Shown: positions 50,731-59,805, counted from the first letter of the stretch. The stretch is DNA of 64,000 nt from Porphyromonadaceae bacterium (GCA_021372865.1 JAJFTO010000017.1:1-64000); one strand, 5' to 3'. Notes: a model not told the origin generated them from the letters alone. Numbers and translations: made by a program.

Positions 50731-51585
50731 GTGGTAAAAAAACAGGCTGCTCCGGGTACAGGGGCAATCGGTATTTTCGATTCCGGATACGGAGGACTCA
50801 CGGTCCTCTCCGAAATAAAATCACTGATGCCTGAGTATGACTATATCTATCTGGGCGACAATGCACGTGCCCCCTACGGAAACCGTTCTTTTGAGAGTGT
50901 CTATGAATTTACGCTCGAAGCGGTAAAATGGTTCTTTTCTCAAGGTTGCCCGCTTGTTATCCTGGCGTGTAACACAGCTTCAGCAAAAGCATTGCGCACC
51001 ATACAACAGGTCGACCTGCCGATTATTAATCCATCCGGTCGGGTATTGGGTGTCATACGTCCCACTGTCGAAAGCCTTAATGGACTCTCCAGGACAAATC
51101 ACATCGGAATTCTGGGAACCGAAGGAACCATCCAGTCGGGATCATACGAAATAGAAGTACAAAAACTTCACCCGCAGATTACGGTCACCGGAGAAGCCTG
51201 CCCCATGTGGGTTCCCCTCGTGGAGAACAGGGAGTTCGACAAGCCGGGAGCCGACTACTTTTTGAAGCAACACATCGGTCGCATACTCGAGAAGGATCCG
51301 CTGATCGACACCCTCATTCTGGGTTGTACCCACTATCCTTTGCTGATGCACGGAATAAAACGTTTTCTGCCGGCAGGCGTGAAGGTGATTGCACAGGGAA
51401 GCTACGTTGCTTCCAGCTTGAAAGACTATTTACACCGACATCCGGAGATGGAGGAGCGATGTACCCGTAAAGGCACTGTCCGTTACTTCACGACCGAATC
51501 GCCCGAAAAATTCAAACAACAGGCATCCCTCTTTCTCAATGAACAGGTGGTTGCCGAAAAAGCAACACTTACAAAGAAATCATGA
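50731..51585 (+). CDS. murI: Glutamate racemase
   Basis: A 284-residue cofactor-independent racemase making D-glutamate for peptidoglycan. The two catalytic cysteines are in VILACNTASA (C80) and LILGCTHYPLL. The N-terminal IGIFDSGYGGLTVL and YLGDNARAPYG loops are intact. The start codon is GTG at 50731; no ATG lies near the conserved N-terminus. The stop overlaps the cvpA start, so translation is coupled. Confidence 0.94.
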   Translation: MVKKQAAPGTGAIGIFDSGYGGLTVLSEIKSLMPEYDYIYLGDNARAPYGNRSFESVYEFTLEAVKWFFSQGCPLVILACNTASAKALRTIQQVDLPIINPSGRVLGVIRPTVESLNGLSRTNHIGILGTEGTIQSGSYEIEVQKLHPQITVTGEACPMWVPLVENREFDKPGADYFLKQHIGRILEKDPLIDTLILGCTHYPLLMHGIKRFLPAGVKVIAQGSYVASSLKDYLHRHPEMEERCTRKGTVRYFTTESPEKFKQQASLFLNEQVVAEKATLTKKS

Positions 51586-52193
51586 ACTGGTTCGATCTAC
51601 TCGTAGGCATACTGCTGTTAATTGTTTTTGTTAACGGCTACCGCAAAGGGCTCATCATGCAGCTTGTGGGGCTGGCAACCATTGTACTTGCAGCCATCTT
51701 TGGCGGGAAACTGGCCGAAAAATTACTCCCTGAAATACAACGTTTACTGGAGCTTTCTCCCAATGCAGCAAGGGTATTGTCATTCGTGCTGGCATTTGCA
51801 CTCATTGCCATCCTGCTTTCACTGATTGGCCGTCTCCTACAGAAGTTCATTGACGTGGTTCTCTTGAGCTTCATCAACCGCATACTTGGCAGCGTGATTG
51901 CCATGGGTACGATGATGTTGTTTTTGAGTATCCTTCTGAACCTGGTGTTGATGCTCGATAAAAATGAAACAGTCATCAACCGGAAGACACGGCAGGAGTC
52001 ATTCTTCTTCGAACGCGTAGAGGCAGTTGTACCTGCCATCGTACCCTATATGAACAAGAATTTCTGGGATGAATATGTCCCAGAAAATTACCGGGATGAG
52101 GTGGAAAGGAAATCCGACAGCATTTACCACGATTTACCAGAGGAGGCCCGAATAGATTCAACCTACCAGCAACATCATTTCAAAGTAGATTAA
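51582..52193 (+). CDS. cvpA: CvpA-family membrane protein
   Basis: A 203-residue protein with four membrane helices within residues 1-125 (first NWFDLLVGILLLIVFVNGYRKG, the family signature) and a soluble acidic C-terminal tail. CvpA proteins affect envelope homeostasis and colicin V production in Escherichia coli; the molecular role is unclear. It overlaps murI at its start and psd at its end by single or few bases, so these form an envelope operon with pssA. Confidence 0.88.
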   Translation: MNWFDLLVGILLLIVFVNGYRKGLIMQLVGLATIVLAAIFGGKLAEKLLPEIQRLLELSPNAARVLSFVLAFALIAILLSLIGRLLQKFIDVVLLSFINRILGSVIAMGTMMLFLSILLNLVLMLDKNETVINRKTRQESFFFERVEAVVPAIVPYMNKNFWDEYVPENYRDEVERKSDSIYHDLPEEARIDSTYQQHHFKVD

Positions 52194-52876
52194 TGGGAAA
52201 TAAAATTCAGATTCATAAAGAGGGTAAAGCTCCGTTAATAAGGATATTTACAGTACTCCTGCTTATTAACCTGGGCAACTTCATTTTGATGCCGGAAACG
52301 CTTTTTACGACCATATTTTTTGCTCTCTCGCTGCTCCTTTTCGCCATGACGCTTAACTTTTACAAAAGGCCGGAACGAAACTACAAAGGTGATTTACACG
52401 GTCTGGTGAATGCTCCCACCGACGGGAAAATTGTCGCCATTGAAAAGGTGATAGAGGATGAGTTTCTGCACGACGAAAGAATAAAAATATCCATCTTCAT
52501 GTCTTTTTTCAACGCCCACTCCAACTGGGTGCCCGTGACCGGAAAGATCATTCATCTTTCGCATGTGGACGGGAACTTTCATGCCGCCTTTCTACCCAAA
52601 TCCAGCAGTGAGAATGAACACACCAACATTTTGATAGAAACTCCGGAACACGGGGTAATTCTCTCTAAACAAATTGCCGGGGCCGTGGCAAGGCGTATTA
52701 TCACCTATGTGAAGGAAGGAGAAACGGTTCATATCGGTTCTCAGCTGGGTTTTATCAAACTGGGTTCCAGGATGGATATCTATCTGCCACCTGACAGTGA
52801 TATTCTGGTAGATTATGGCGAAGAGGTCCGTGCCAATGTCACTTTTCTTGCACGCCTGAATAAACAAAATCGATAA
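52193..52876 (+). CDS. psd: Phosphatidylserine decarboxylase proenzyme
   Basis: A 227-residue short-form (archaeal-type) phosphatidylserine decarboxylase. An N-terminal membrane helix pair (about 18-55) is followed by APTDGKIVAIEKV and the MSFFNAHSNWVPVTGKI core. The self-cleavage site is in GFIKLGSRMDIYLP, where the serine becomes the pyruvoyl group. It makes phosphatidylethanolamine. It sits 5 bases before pssA, which supplies its substrate. Confidence 0.92.
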   Translation: MGNKIQIHKEGKAPLIRIFTVLLLINLGNFILMPETLFTTIFFALSLLLFAMTLNFYKRPERNYKGDLHGLVNAPTDGKIVAIEKVIEDEFLHDERIKISIFMSFFNAHSNWVPVTGKIIHLSHVDGNFHAAFLPKSSSENEHTNILIETPEHGVILSKQIAGAVARRIITYVKEGETVHIGSQLGFIKLGSRMDIYLPPDSDILVDYGEEVRANVTFLARLNKQNR

Positions 52877-52881
52877 TAGTC

Positions 52882-53586
52882 ATGCGGAAAAATATACCCA
52901 ATCTTATCACGCTTGCCAACCTGTTCTCAGGGTGCATTGCCATCACGATGGCCTTTGAAGGAAATTTTACCGCTGTAACAGTCTGGGTGATTGTGGCTGC
53001 TCTTTTCGACTTTCTCGACGGAGTTTTTGCCCGATGGCTGAAAGCATACTCCGACACAGGTAAAGAGCTTGACTCGTTGGCCGATGTGGTCAGCTTTGGT
53101 GTGGCTCCGGCAACAGCCCTTTTTATTTTACTGCGCGACCATACACAGCTTCCTGTGATGACTGGGCAGTGGCAGTTTTATATTCCCTACATTGCTTTTC
53201 TGATTCCATTATTTTCGGCATTGAGACTGGCTAAATTCAATATAGACGAGCGACAGACCATATCGTTCAGGGGATTACCCACCCCGGCAAACGGTCTTTT
53301 CTGGGTAAGTTTTACGGTAGCCGTCTCAGATATAGCAGGCAATAGCAAATTTTTTTTTCCAGTAACCGTCATTCTCGTCATCCTTCTCTGCTGGTTGATG
53401 ATATCAGAGATACCGATGTTTTCACTGAAAATAAAAAAGATATCCTTGAAAGGCAATATACGACAGTGGCTTCTGGCAGTGCTGATGATCATTTTTGTCG
53501 CGCTGTGGGGCCTGACCGGTATCGCTCTGGGCATACTCGCCTACATCATACTATCACTGGTAACCCAGAACTCAATCGTTAAATAA
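52882..53586 (+). CDS. pssA: CDP-diacylglycerol-serine O-phosphatidyltransferase
   Basis: A 234-residue CDP-alcohol phosphatidyltransferase with about seven helices. The catalytic motif is complete: DFLDGVFARWLKAYSDTGKE followed by LDSLADVVSFG, with all acidic metal ligands. Serine rather than another alcohol is inferred from the operon with psd and from the NLITLANLFSGCIAI start. It produces phosphatidylserine in the inner membrane. It is the end of the murI-cvpA-psd-pssA run. Confidence 0.92.
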   Translation: MRKNIPNLITLANLFSGCIAITMAFEGNFTAVTVWVIVAALFDFLDGVFARWLKAYSDTGKELDSLADVVSFGVAPATALFILLRDHTQLPVMTGQWQFYIPYIAFLIPLFSALRLAKFNIDERQTISFRGLPTPANGLFWVSFTVAVSDIAGNSKFFFPVTVILVILLCWLMISEIPMFSLKIKKISLKGNIRQWLLAVLMIIFVALWGLTGIALGILAYIILSLVTQNSIVK

Positions 53587-53609
53587 TTCAAACCAATCCT
53601 GTGTATCAG

Positions 53610-53627
53610 CCGATTCATCGTATCTTT
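53610..53627 (+). promoter_or_regulatory. Promoter-like 18-mer shared with recR
   Basis: This 18-base segment ending in TATCTTT is identical to 19752-19769 in front of recR. Here the -7 box reads TATCTTTA, one base off consensus, 30 bases before the DUF4834 gene. Confidence 0.5.
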
Positions 53628-53656
53628 ACTATCATTTTAATTTTTATACAAACCTT

Positions 53657-53902
53657 ATGGGAATTCTAATTAGATTTTTTCTCTTTTTCACCATAGTTTA
53701 TATGCTGATGAAAGCATTTATCAGTCTCCTGGTAGGTAAAAAACAGAAGCAATCACCTCCCAGACCGCAGCAGCGTGCATCACAGCCCCGACCACCCGAA
53801 ACACAGGAGGATCGCATCATTGAATATCAGAAAAAGAACTTCGAGAAGAGTGAAGTGGAAGATGTGGAATTCGTGGAGATGAAAAATCAGCCACAGGAAT
53901 AG
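53657..53902 (+). CDS. DUF4834 small membrane protein
   Basis: An 81-residue protein: one N-terminal membrane helix (about 2-24, LIRFFLFFTIVYMLMKAFI), a basic proline/glutamine-rich linker and an acidic end containing VEDVEFVEM. It fits the DUF4834 family found in Bacteroidota. Function is unknown. It lies between pssA and the alpha-oxoamine synthase gene with its own promoter-like element and is probably co-transcribed with the lipid genes downstream. Confidence 0.8.
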   Translation: MGILIRFFLFFTIVYMLMKAFISLLVGKKQKQSPPRPQQRASQPRPPETQEDRIIEYQKKNFEKSEVEDVEFVEMKNQPQE

Positions 53903-53949
53903 GAAGAAGAGGATATACAGGAAAATCATTAAAATCATATTTACAAATC

Positions 53950-55212
53950 ATGACAGATATTTTTGACAGGCTGAAAAACGTCAACGGTCCATTGGAGCAG
54001 TACCGCCAAAAAGCAGAAGGCTATTTTATGTTTCCCGAACTGGAAGGTAAGATCGGACCCAGGATGAAATTTCACGGCAAGGAAGTAATCACCTGGAGTT
54101 TAAATAACTACCTGGGACTAGCAAACCATCCGGAAGTGCGTGAAGCCGATGCCAAAGCTGCAGCCGACTGGGGCATGGCTTACCCGATGGGTGCCCGGAT
54201 GATGTCGGGACAGACAAAATACCACAAGGAGCTGGAAGTAAAACTGGCCCGTTTTGAGAAGAAGGAGGCAGCCTATCTGTTGAACTATGGTTATCAGGGG
54301 ATGGTATCGATCCTTGATTCTTTGGTCTCAAGAAACGATGTCATCGTCTACGATTCCGAATCACATGCCTGCATCATGGACGGGATCTTCCTCCACAAGT
54401 CCAAAGGAGGCAAGAGCTTTGTATATCCACACAACGACATGGAACGGTGTGACAAGATGCTCGGCTTTGCCACACGGAAGGCGGAAGAAACCGGTGGAGG
54501 CATCCTGGTCATTACCGAAGGTGTTTTTGGCATGTCGGGCGGTCTTGGCGATCTCCCCGGCATTGTAAAGCTGCGCGGGAAGTACAGTTTCCGTCTGATG
54601 ATCGACGATGCCCACGGCTTTGGCACCATGGGAGAGACCGGCGCAGGTACCAGCGAGCACTTCGGGCTGATGGATGAGGTGGATATCTACTTTGCCACCT
54701 TTGCGAAGTCTATGGCCGGCATCGGTGCTTTTGTTGCCTCCGAAAAGGCGATCGTGGATTCATTGAAATACAACATGCGTTCACAGATCTTTGCCAAATC
54801 GCTCCCCATGCCCATGGTCATCGGCGCACTGAAACGGCTGGAGATACTGCAAACGCAGCCACAACACCGGGAGAATCTTTGGAAGGTAGCCAGATCACTC
54901 CAGAAAGGACTGCTAGCCGAAGGATTCAATATCGGCAATACCCAGTCGCCCGTCACTCCGGTTTACGTGAAGGGAAACGTGGCCGAGGGCACCAATATCG
55001 TAGTCGATTTGCGTGAAAATCACGGTGTTTTTTGCTCCATCGTTGCCTACCCGGTCGTTCCGAAAGACGTGCTGATGCTCCGCCTTATTCCTACTGCTGC
55101 CCACACTCAGAAGGAGGTAGATGAGACCATTGCCGTTTTCAAAAAAATAAAAATAAATCTCGAAGCCGGAAAATATAAGGCAGAAGAGATGCAATCGATG
55201 TCGATTGAATAA
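53950..55212 (+). CDS. Alpha-oxoamine synthase, probable cysteate fatty acyltransferase (or serine palmitoyltransferase)
   Basis: A 420-residue PLP enzyme of the alpha-oxoamine synthase family. The PLP lysine is K253 in FATFAKSMAGIGAF. H140 (SESHAC), D220 and H222 (MIDDAHGFGTMG) complete the cofactor site, with NNYLGLANHPEV near the N-terminus. The family condenses an amino acid with an acyl-CoA or acyl-ACP. From memory the sequence is closer to the Flavobacterium/Alistipes cysteate acyltransferases (capnine synthesis) than to the Bacteroides serine palmitoyltransferase, and the next gene fits cysteate synthase. Serine palmitoyltransferase, or 2-amino-3-ketobutyrate ligase, remain possible. 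Confidence 0.75.
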   Translation: MTDIFDRLKNVNGPLEQYRQKAEGYFMFPELEGKIGPRMKFHGKEVITWSLNNYLGLANHPEVREADAKAAADWGMAYPMGARMMSGQTKYHKELEVKLARFEKKEAAYLLNYGYQGMVSILDSLVSRNDVIVYDSESHACIMDGIFLHKSKGGKSFVYPHNDMERCDKMLGFATRKAEETGGGILVITEGVFGMSGGLGDLPGIVKLRGKYSFRLMIDDAHGFGTMGETGAGTSEHFGLMDEVDIYFATFAKSMAGIGAFVASEKAIVDSLKYNMRSQIFAKSLPMPMVIGALKRLEILQTQPQHRENLWKVARSLQKGLLAEGFNIGNTQSPVTPVYVKGNVAEGTNIVVDLRENHGVFCSIVAYPVVPKDVLMLRLIPTAAHTQKEVDETIAVFKKIKINLEAGKYKAEEMQSMSIE

Positions 55213-55229
55213 TCAGATACCCTTATTCC

Positions 55230-56558
55230 ATGTTACGTGTCAAGATACAGCACAAATATCACCTGACCTGTACGCAATGTGGTTATGTGACACCCAATTT
55301 CTGGACATGGTTCGACCAGAACCAGCAATGTCCCAAATGTGGGAGCAAACACTCCGAGGTGTGGTACAACAGGAGATACCAACGTTTGCCACGCATCATC
55401 CGGCGCAAGGTAGACAGCTTCTGGCATTATTTTCCTTTTCTCCCCCTGCTGAGAAGAAGACACATCATCTCCAAGGGTGAAGGTGCCATTCCCGTGGAGC
55501 GATGGACTTTTCTGGAAGAGTTTGCCAGAAAAGAGTTTCATATAGACATCAAAGTGCATGTCTACCGCAATGATCTGAACGGCGGTACGGGCACATTCAA
55601 GGATATTGCGGCCTCTATGGCAGCCAGCCTATTCAACGAGATCGGCATCAAACAGTACTGCATCGCTTCTACCGGTAACTCCGCCACGGCCTATGCCAAA
55701 TACCTCTCCATGGCCAACGTGAACTGTTCCGTCTTCATGCCCGAGGATGCCATCAAGACCTCGGAGGCTACAATCAGCTCATACGGGCAGCAGGTATTCC
55801 GGGTGATGGGTGATTATGCAAGGACGAAAGAAATTGCGGCTGGATATGCCAAAATTCACAATATTCCCATGTCTACAGGAAACATCGACCCCATCCGTGT
55901 AGAAGCCAAGAAAACCATGGTTTTTGAGTGGCTGCGGCAGATGGAGAAATTTCCCGATGTTTATATTCAGGCGGTGAGTGGCGGTACCGGACCCATTGCT
56001 ATCGACAAAGGAATACGTGAAATAAAACATGTGTATCCCGAACTGAAGAACCCCCGCTTTCTGCTGGTGCAGACCGACAAGTGCGATCCGATGGTACAGG
56101 CTTGGGAAAAGGCCGAAGCAGCCGGCTTCCCTGAGGGATACGAGAAAGATTATCCGATAATCGACGACCCGCGGACTGAAGTGCCCACACTGGCCACCGG
56201 CAACCCGGCCACCTACCCTATTGTAGCAAAGCTGGTGAAAGCCTCCGGTGGCGCCTTTCTGCGCATGCGGGAGAGGAAGCTGTTGCCCATGGGAAAGCTG
56301 ATGGCTTATGAGAAGAAGGTGATCCCCGGTCCCGCTTCGGCAGTGGCCATGGCCGGATTCTTCATCGCACTTAGGAAAAACCAGATCAAGAACGGAGAGA
56401 CGGTACTGATCAACCTCGGTGAAGGGCCCAACCGGGCTCCCTACTATCTGGAGCAGATGATCTACACCTCGCGCAACGTGAGCAATGTGGATGAATGTGC
56501 TCCCCACTCCATCAACGATTTCAGGACCCGGCTCTGGGAGGAGTTATTGAAAGATTAA
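55230..56558 (+). CDS. Threonine-synthase-like PLP enzyme, probable cysteate synthase
   Basis: A 442-residue fold-type II PLP enzyme. An N-terminal zinc ribbon uses C14/C17 and C34/C37. The PLP lysine is K124 in NGGTGTFKDIAAS, the phosphate-binding loop is AVSGGTGPIAID, and STGNSATAYAKYL lies between them. Known relatives include threonine synthase and the cysteate synthase that joins phosphoserine and sulfite. Placement between the acyltransferase and a short-chain reductase supports cysteate synthase supplying a sulfonolipid pathway. Threonine synthase cannot be ruled out without comparing active-site residues. It starts 18 bases after the acyltransferase stop. Confidence 0.7.
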   Translation: MLRVKIQHKYHLTCTQCGYVTPNFWTWFDQNQQCPKCGSKHSEVWYNRRYQRLPRIIRRKVDSFWHYFPFLPLLRRRHIISKGEGAIPVERWTFLEEFARKEFHIDIKVHVYRNDLNGGTGTFKDIAASMAASLFNEIGIKQYCIASTGNSATAYAKYLSMANVNCSVFMPEDAIKTSEATISSYGQQVFRVMGDYARTKEIAAGYAKIHNIPMSTGNIDPIRVEAKKTMVFEWLRQMEKFPDVYIQAVSGGTGPIAIDKGIREIKHVYPELKNPRFLLVQTDKCDPMVQAWEKAEAAGFPEGYEKDYPIIDDPRTEVPTLATGNPATYPIVAKLVKASGGAFLRMRERKLLPMGKLMAYEKKVIPGPASAVAMAGFFIALRKNQIKNGETVLINLGEGPNRAPYYLEQMIYTSRNVSNVDECAPHSINDFRTRLWEELLKD

Positions 56559-56590
56559 CTTGCAAACCGCTGAAATTGAAAAATTAGATT

Positions 56591-56632
56591 ACTGAAGCTG
56601 ATTCCTGATTCCTGATTTCTAAAAGCTAAAAA
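56591..56632 (+). repeat. Heptad repeat array before the short-chain reductase gene
   Basis: Six consecutive 7-base units run to one base before the ATG at 56634. The first four are CTGA-type (consensus CTGATTC) and the last two are CTAAAAG and CTAAAAA. The block before it (about 56559-56590) resembles the one before the porK array, sharing ACTTGCAnACCGCTGAA. Confidence 0.65.
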
Positions 56633-56633
56633 C

Positions 56634-57425
56634 ATGCCTACCAACAAAATCATATGGATTACGGGTGCCTCGTCGGGTATCGGCGAAGCGTGTGCCTATC
56701 AGTTTGCTGGTGAGAAGTCGAACCTCATCCTTACTGCCACGCGGGCCGACAGGCTGGCGGTGGTACAACAAGAGTGTATCCGGCTGGGAGCACGCTGCGA
56801 GATTCTTCCATATGATCTCTCCAGGCTGGAACAGATCGACGAACTTACCGACAAGGCACTGGCTATTTTTGGCCAGATAGACATCGCTTTCCTCAATGCC
56901 GGTATCAGTCAACGAGGCAAAACCGCAGAGACCGACTTTGAGGTAGACAGGAAAATCATGGATGTAAACTTCTTCGCACCGGTAAAAATTACAAAACGAC
57001 TGCTCTTAAAAATGATTGAAAACGGAGGAGGTACGATTGCCGTCACCAGCAGTATCTCCGGAAAGTTCGGTTTTCCATTGCGCTCGGCCTACGCCTCCTC
57101 AAAATTTGCCCTTTACGGCTTCTTCGAAACAGTGCAGGCAGAGTATTATAACGACCACATCCGGGTGGTGATGGTCTGTCCAGGACGTGTGAGAACGAAT
57201 ATATCGTTCAATGCACTGGAGGTCGACGGTAGCAAACACAACCTTATGGACGAAGGCCAGGAGAAAGGAATCACGGCAGAGAAAGCAGCCCGAAAAATCG
57301 TAAAGGCCATCCACAAACAAAAATCCGAGGTATTGGTCGGTGGAAAAGAACTGCTGATGGTTTTCATCAACCGGTTTTTCCCCAGCATCTCCCGCAGAAT
57401 CGTCCGGAAAATAAAAAACACCTGA
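56634..57425 (+). CDS. Short-chain dehydrogenase/reductase, candidate 3-ketocapnine/3-ketosphinganine reductase
   Basis: A 263-residue classical SDR. The cofactor motif is TGASSGIG (10-17), then NAG (about 91-93). Catalytic residues lie in SSISGKFGFPLRSAYASSKF (Ser, Tyr, Lys). The C-terminal INRFFPSISRRIVRKIK is basic and hydrophobic and could attach to the membrane, as in reductases of long-chain ketones. In the sphingolipid and sulfonolipid routes a 3-keto intermediate made by the acyltransferase is reduced by an SDR, which fits this gene order. Substrate is inferred from context only. Confidence 0.8.
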   Translation: MPTNKIIWITGASSGIGEACAYQFAGEKSNLILTATRADRLAVVQQECIRLGARCEILPYDLSRLEQIDELTDKALAIFGQIDIAFLNAGISQRGKTAETDFEVDRKIMDVNFFAPVKITKRLLLKMIENGGGTIAVTSSISGKFGFPLRSAYASSKFALYGFFETVQAEYYNDHIRVVMVCPGRVRTNISFNALEVDGSKHNLMDEGQEKGITAEKAARKIVKAIHKQKSEVLVGGKELLMVFINRFFPSISRRIVRKIKNT

Positions 57426-57456
57426 TTCCGATTGTGAAACATATACCCTTCAAAAG

Positions 57457-58560
57457 ATGACAGATACGGAAAATAAATACAACATTGCCGGTATTCAGCA
57501 AGTCGGCATCGGCGTGGAAAACTTCGCCGATGCCTGGAAATATTACATCGACGTTTTTAATATGGATATCCGTATCCTCGAAGACGACAAAGTAGCAGAA
57601 CTCATGCTTCCCTATACCGGTGGAAAGCCACAGAAACGTAGGGCGGCCATTGCCCTGAATCTACAGGGCGGCGGAGGGTTTGAGATCTGGCAATATTCCG
57701 AACGCAAGCCACAACCCATTGGCTTTGAGATACAGGCAGGCGATCTGGGTGTGTTCGCAGCCAAGATAAAAAGCCGCAATGTGGTAAAAACATACGAACT
57801 CTTCAGCAGGAAGAGAAATGTATATATTCTGGGAAGACTCTCCGATGGCATTGACGGGAACCCGACCTTTTTCATGAAAGACCCTTTTGGAAATATCTTT
57901 CAGATTATACACGAACATTCAGTTTACCGCGATGAGAAACGGCTTACAGGAGGTATTGCCGGTGCCATGATTGGAGTGACCGATATTGAAAAAGCCATGC
58001 CCATATACCGCGATATCCTCGGCTATGATGCGATTGTAGCCGATAAAACAGGTACGTTCGACGATCTGAAGGCACTCCCCGCAGGTGAAGGTCGGTTCCG
58101 CCGCCGTATCCTTTCACACAGCAAGCCACGTAAAGGTAGTTTCAGCGAATTGTTTGGTCAATCATATATCGAACTGGTACAAGCTATCGACCGCATGCCG
58201 CGCAAGATCTACGAAGGACGTTACTGGGGCGACCCGGGATTTATCCAGGTATGCTTCGATGTCCGCAATACCGACGCATTGCGCAGGAAATGTGAAGAGA
58301 TGGGCTACCCCTTCACAGTCGACAGCTCCCGGAACTTCAAAGAGGGGGAATCTTTCGACATGGGCGAGGCAGCTGGCCAGTTTGCATACATTGAAGATCC
58401 CGATGGAACGCTGATAGAGTTGGTGGAGGCACACAAGATTCCGCTGATGAAGAAGATGAATCTTTATCTCGATCTCCGCAAACGCGATCCCGAAAAACCT
58501 CTCCCCAAATGGATGCTCGGCATGCTCCGCTTTATGCGTGTAAAGCCGGAAAGTTTGTAA
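57457..58560 (+). CDS. Double VOC-domain protein
   Basis: A 367-residue protein with two or more vicinal-oxygen-chelate modules (about 8-155 and 165-330), the fold of glyoxalases and dioxygenases such as 4-hydroxyphenylpyruvate dioxygenase. Each half has the paired beta-alpha pattern (IQQVGIGVENFADAWKYYID; IAGAMIGVTDIEKAMPIYRD) and a terminal glutamate (FEIWQYSE; GTLIELVEAH). Most metal-ligand histidines seem absent, so it may bind rather than transform a ligand. It lies 31 bases after the reductase gene, hinting at a lipid-related role, but no reaction can be assigned. Confidence 0.75.
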   Translation: MTDTENKYNIAGIQQVGIGVENFADAWKYYIDVFNMDIRILEDDKVAELMLPYTGGKPQKRRAAIALNLQGGGGFEIWQYSERKPQPIGFEIQAGDLGVFAAKIKSRNVVKTYELFSRKRNVYILGRLSDGIDGNPTFFMKDPFGNIFQIIHEHSVYRDEKRLTGGIAGAMIGVTDIEKAMPIYRDILGYDAIVADKTGTFDDLKALPAGEGRFRRRILSHSKPRKGSFSELFGQSYIELVQAIDRMPRKIYEGRYWGDPGFIQVCFDVRNTDALRRKCEEMGYPFTVDSSRNFKEGESFDMGEAAGQFAYIEDPDGTLIELVEAHKIPLMKKMNLYLDLRKRDPEKPLPKWMLGMLRFMRVKPESL

Positions 58561-58678
58561 TGACCCGTCGTCAAAATAATTGTAGGATATAACGGCTTCT
58601 TTACAGGAACCCTGTGGAAAATTTACCTATTATCCCTTCACCATACAATTTTCCACTCTTTTTCCCGTTATCGTTGTA

Positions 58679-59650
58679 ATGGGAAAAAGGCGACTTCGTT
58701 TTATATCGCTTTTTCTGCTGTGCTGCATCTGGCCGATACAGGCACAGTGGGATGTACTGTTCAGTCACTATTGGGCAGTGAGGAGTTTCTACAACCCTGC
58801 TTTTACAGGAGCCACGGAACAGATTCGCACTGCGGCTGCCTATCGCTATGAGTGGACCGGCATAGTAAATGCGCCGCAAAAAGGAATTCTTACGGCCGAT
58901 TTACCGGTAGAGTTTCTCCGCAGGAGGCATGGTGCGGGCATCGTGGTCTTCAGCGAACAGACAGGATCGATTCGCAATTCACTCCTTGCCGGACAGTACA
59001 GCTATCGCAGGGAGATAGATAATGGAGCCCTGCAAATAGGATTGCAGGCAGGTATCTACAAATTGCAATTCGATGCAGGGAACCGGAGAACCATTCCCGG
59101 AGAGGGTTATGGGAAGCCTTTATTACAGGTGAATCCAGCGGACAAACAGTTGCCCGATCTGAATGCCGGCATCGCCTGGAATGGCAAGCAAGGATTCGTG
59201 GGCCTTTCAGCATTACACATTACCCAACCACGGTTTTATGCTTTCAGCGATTCTGTGGTTACCGACCTTCAGAGCGACTCGGCACGCTCCGTAATTCCCC
59301 GTTCATTAAATTTTATGGCCGGATACAATATCGCGCTATTTTATCCGTTAGCAATACAACCCATGGTGTGGGTACAGTCCGATTTCGGTGAGACGATGGT
59401 GCAGACAACACTGTGCCTGGAATACGACAAAAGGTTTTCAGGCGGCTTTAGCTGGTTGCCAGGTGACGGATATGTTATTTTTGGTGGTGCTACTTTTCAG
59501 GGTCTGGAAATGGGATATGCATACAACAAACATACAAACGGTCCGGGAAGCATAAGTAAAGGTAGCCACGAGTTCTACTTGCGGTATGATTTTCCGCTAG
59601 ACTATTTCAGGCCGAAACTACAGCCCCAAAAAAGCATCCGGCTGCTTTGA
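58679..59650 (+). CDS. porP: PorP/SprF-family T9SS membrane protein
   Basis: A 323-residue protein with a signal peptide (FISLFLLCCIWPIQAQ) and the PorP/SprF outer-membrane barrel pattern: WDVLFSHYWAVRSFYNPAFT at the start of the mature part, then strands such as AAAYRYEWTGI. In Porphyromonas gingivalis PorP heads the porPKLMN cluster. In Flavobacterium SprF is needed for secretion of SprB. The order here (porP then porK, porL, porM, porN) matches that cluster. The 118-base spacer before it probably holds the operon promoter; only a weak box was seen. Confidence 0.92.
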   Translation: MGKRRLRFISLFLLCCIWPIQAQWDVLFSHYWAVRSFYNPAFTGATEQIRTAAAYRYEWTGIVNAPQKGILTADLPVEFLRRRHGAGIVVFSEQTGSIRNSLLAGQYSYRREIDNGALQIGLQAGIYKLQFDAGNRRTIPGEGYGKPLLQVNPADKQLPDLNAGIAWNGKQGFVGLSALHITQPRFYAFSDSVVTDLQSDSARSVIPRSLNFMAGYNIALFYPLAIQPMVWVQSDFGETMVQTTLCLEYDKRFSGGFSWLPGDGYVIFGGATFQGLEMGYAYNKHTNGPGSISKGSHEFYLRYDFPLDYFRPKLQPQKSIRLL

Positions 59651-59795
59651 GATGAATGGGCCAATGAAATGATGTGATGATGTGCCAATGTGATAATGTA
59701 AAAACAACTTGCATACCGCTGAATATAAGAAATTGCTCCTAAAAAGCTGACATCAGAGTCCTGAATCCTGACTTCTGAGTCCTGACAGCTAAAAA
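59651..59795 (+). repeat. Octad plus heptad repeat tracts in the porP-porK spacer
   Basis: 59651-59698 resolves into six 8-base units ending in ATG (for example TGATGATG, TGCCAATG). After a block resembling that before the reductase gene (from about 59706), 59747-59795 contains seven 7-base units, mostly CTGA-type, ending in CTAAAAA, 10 bases before the porK start. Both repeat classes thus occur in one spacer. Confidence 0.65.
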
Positions 59796-59805
59796 TATAA
59801 ACCCA

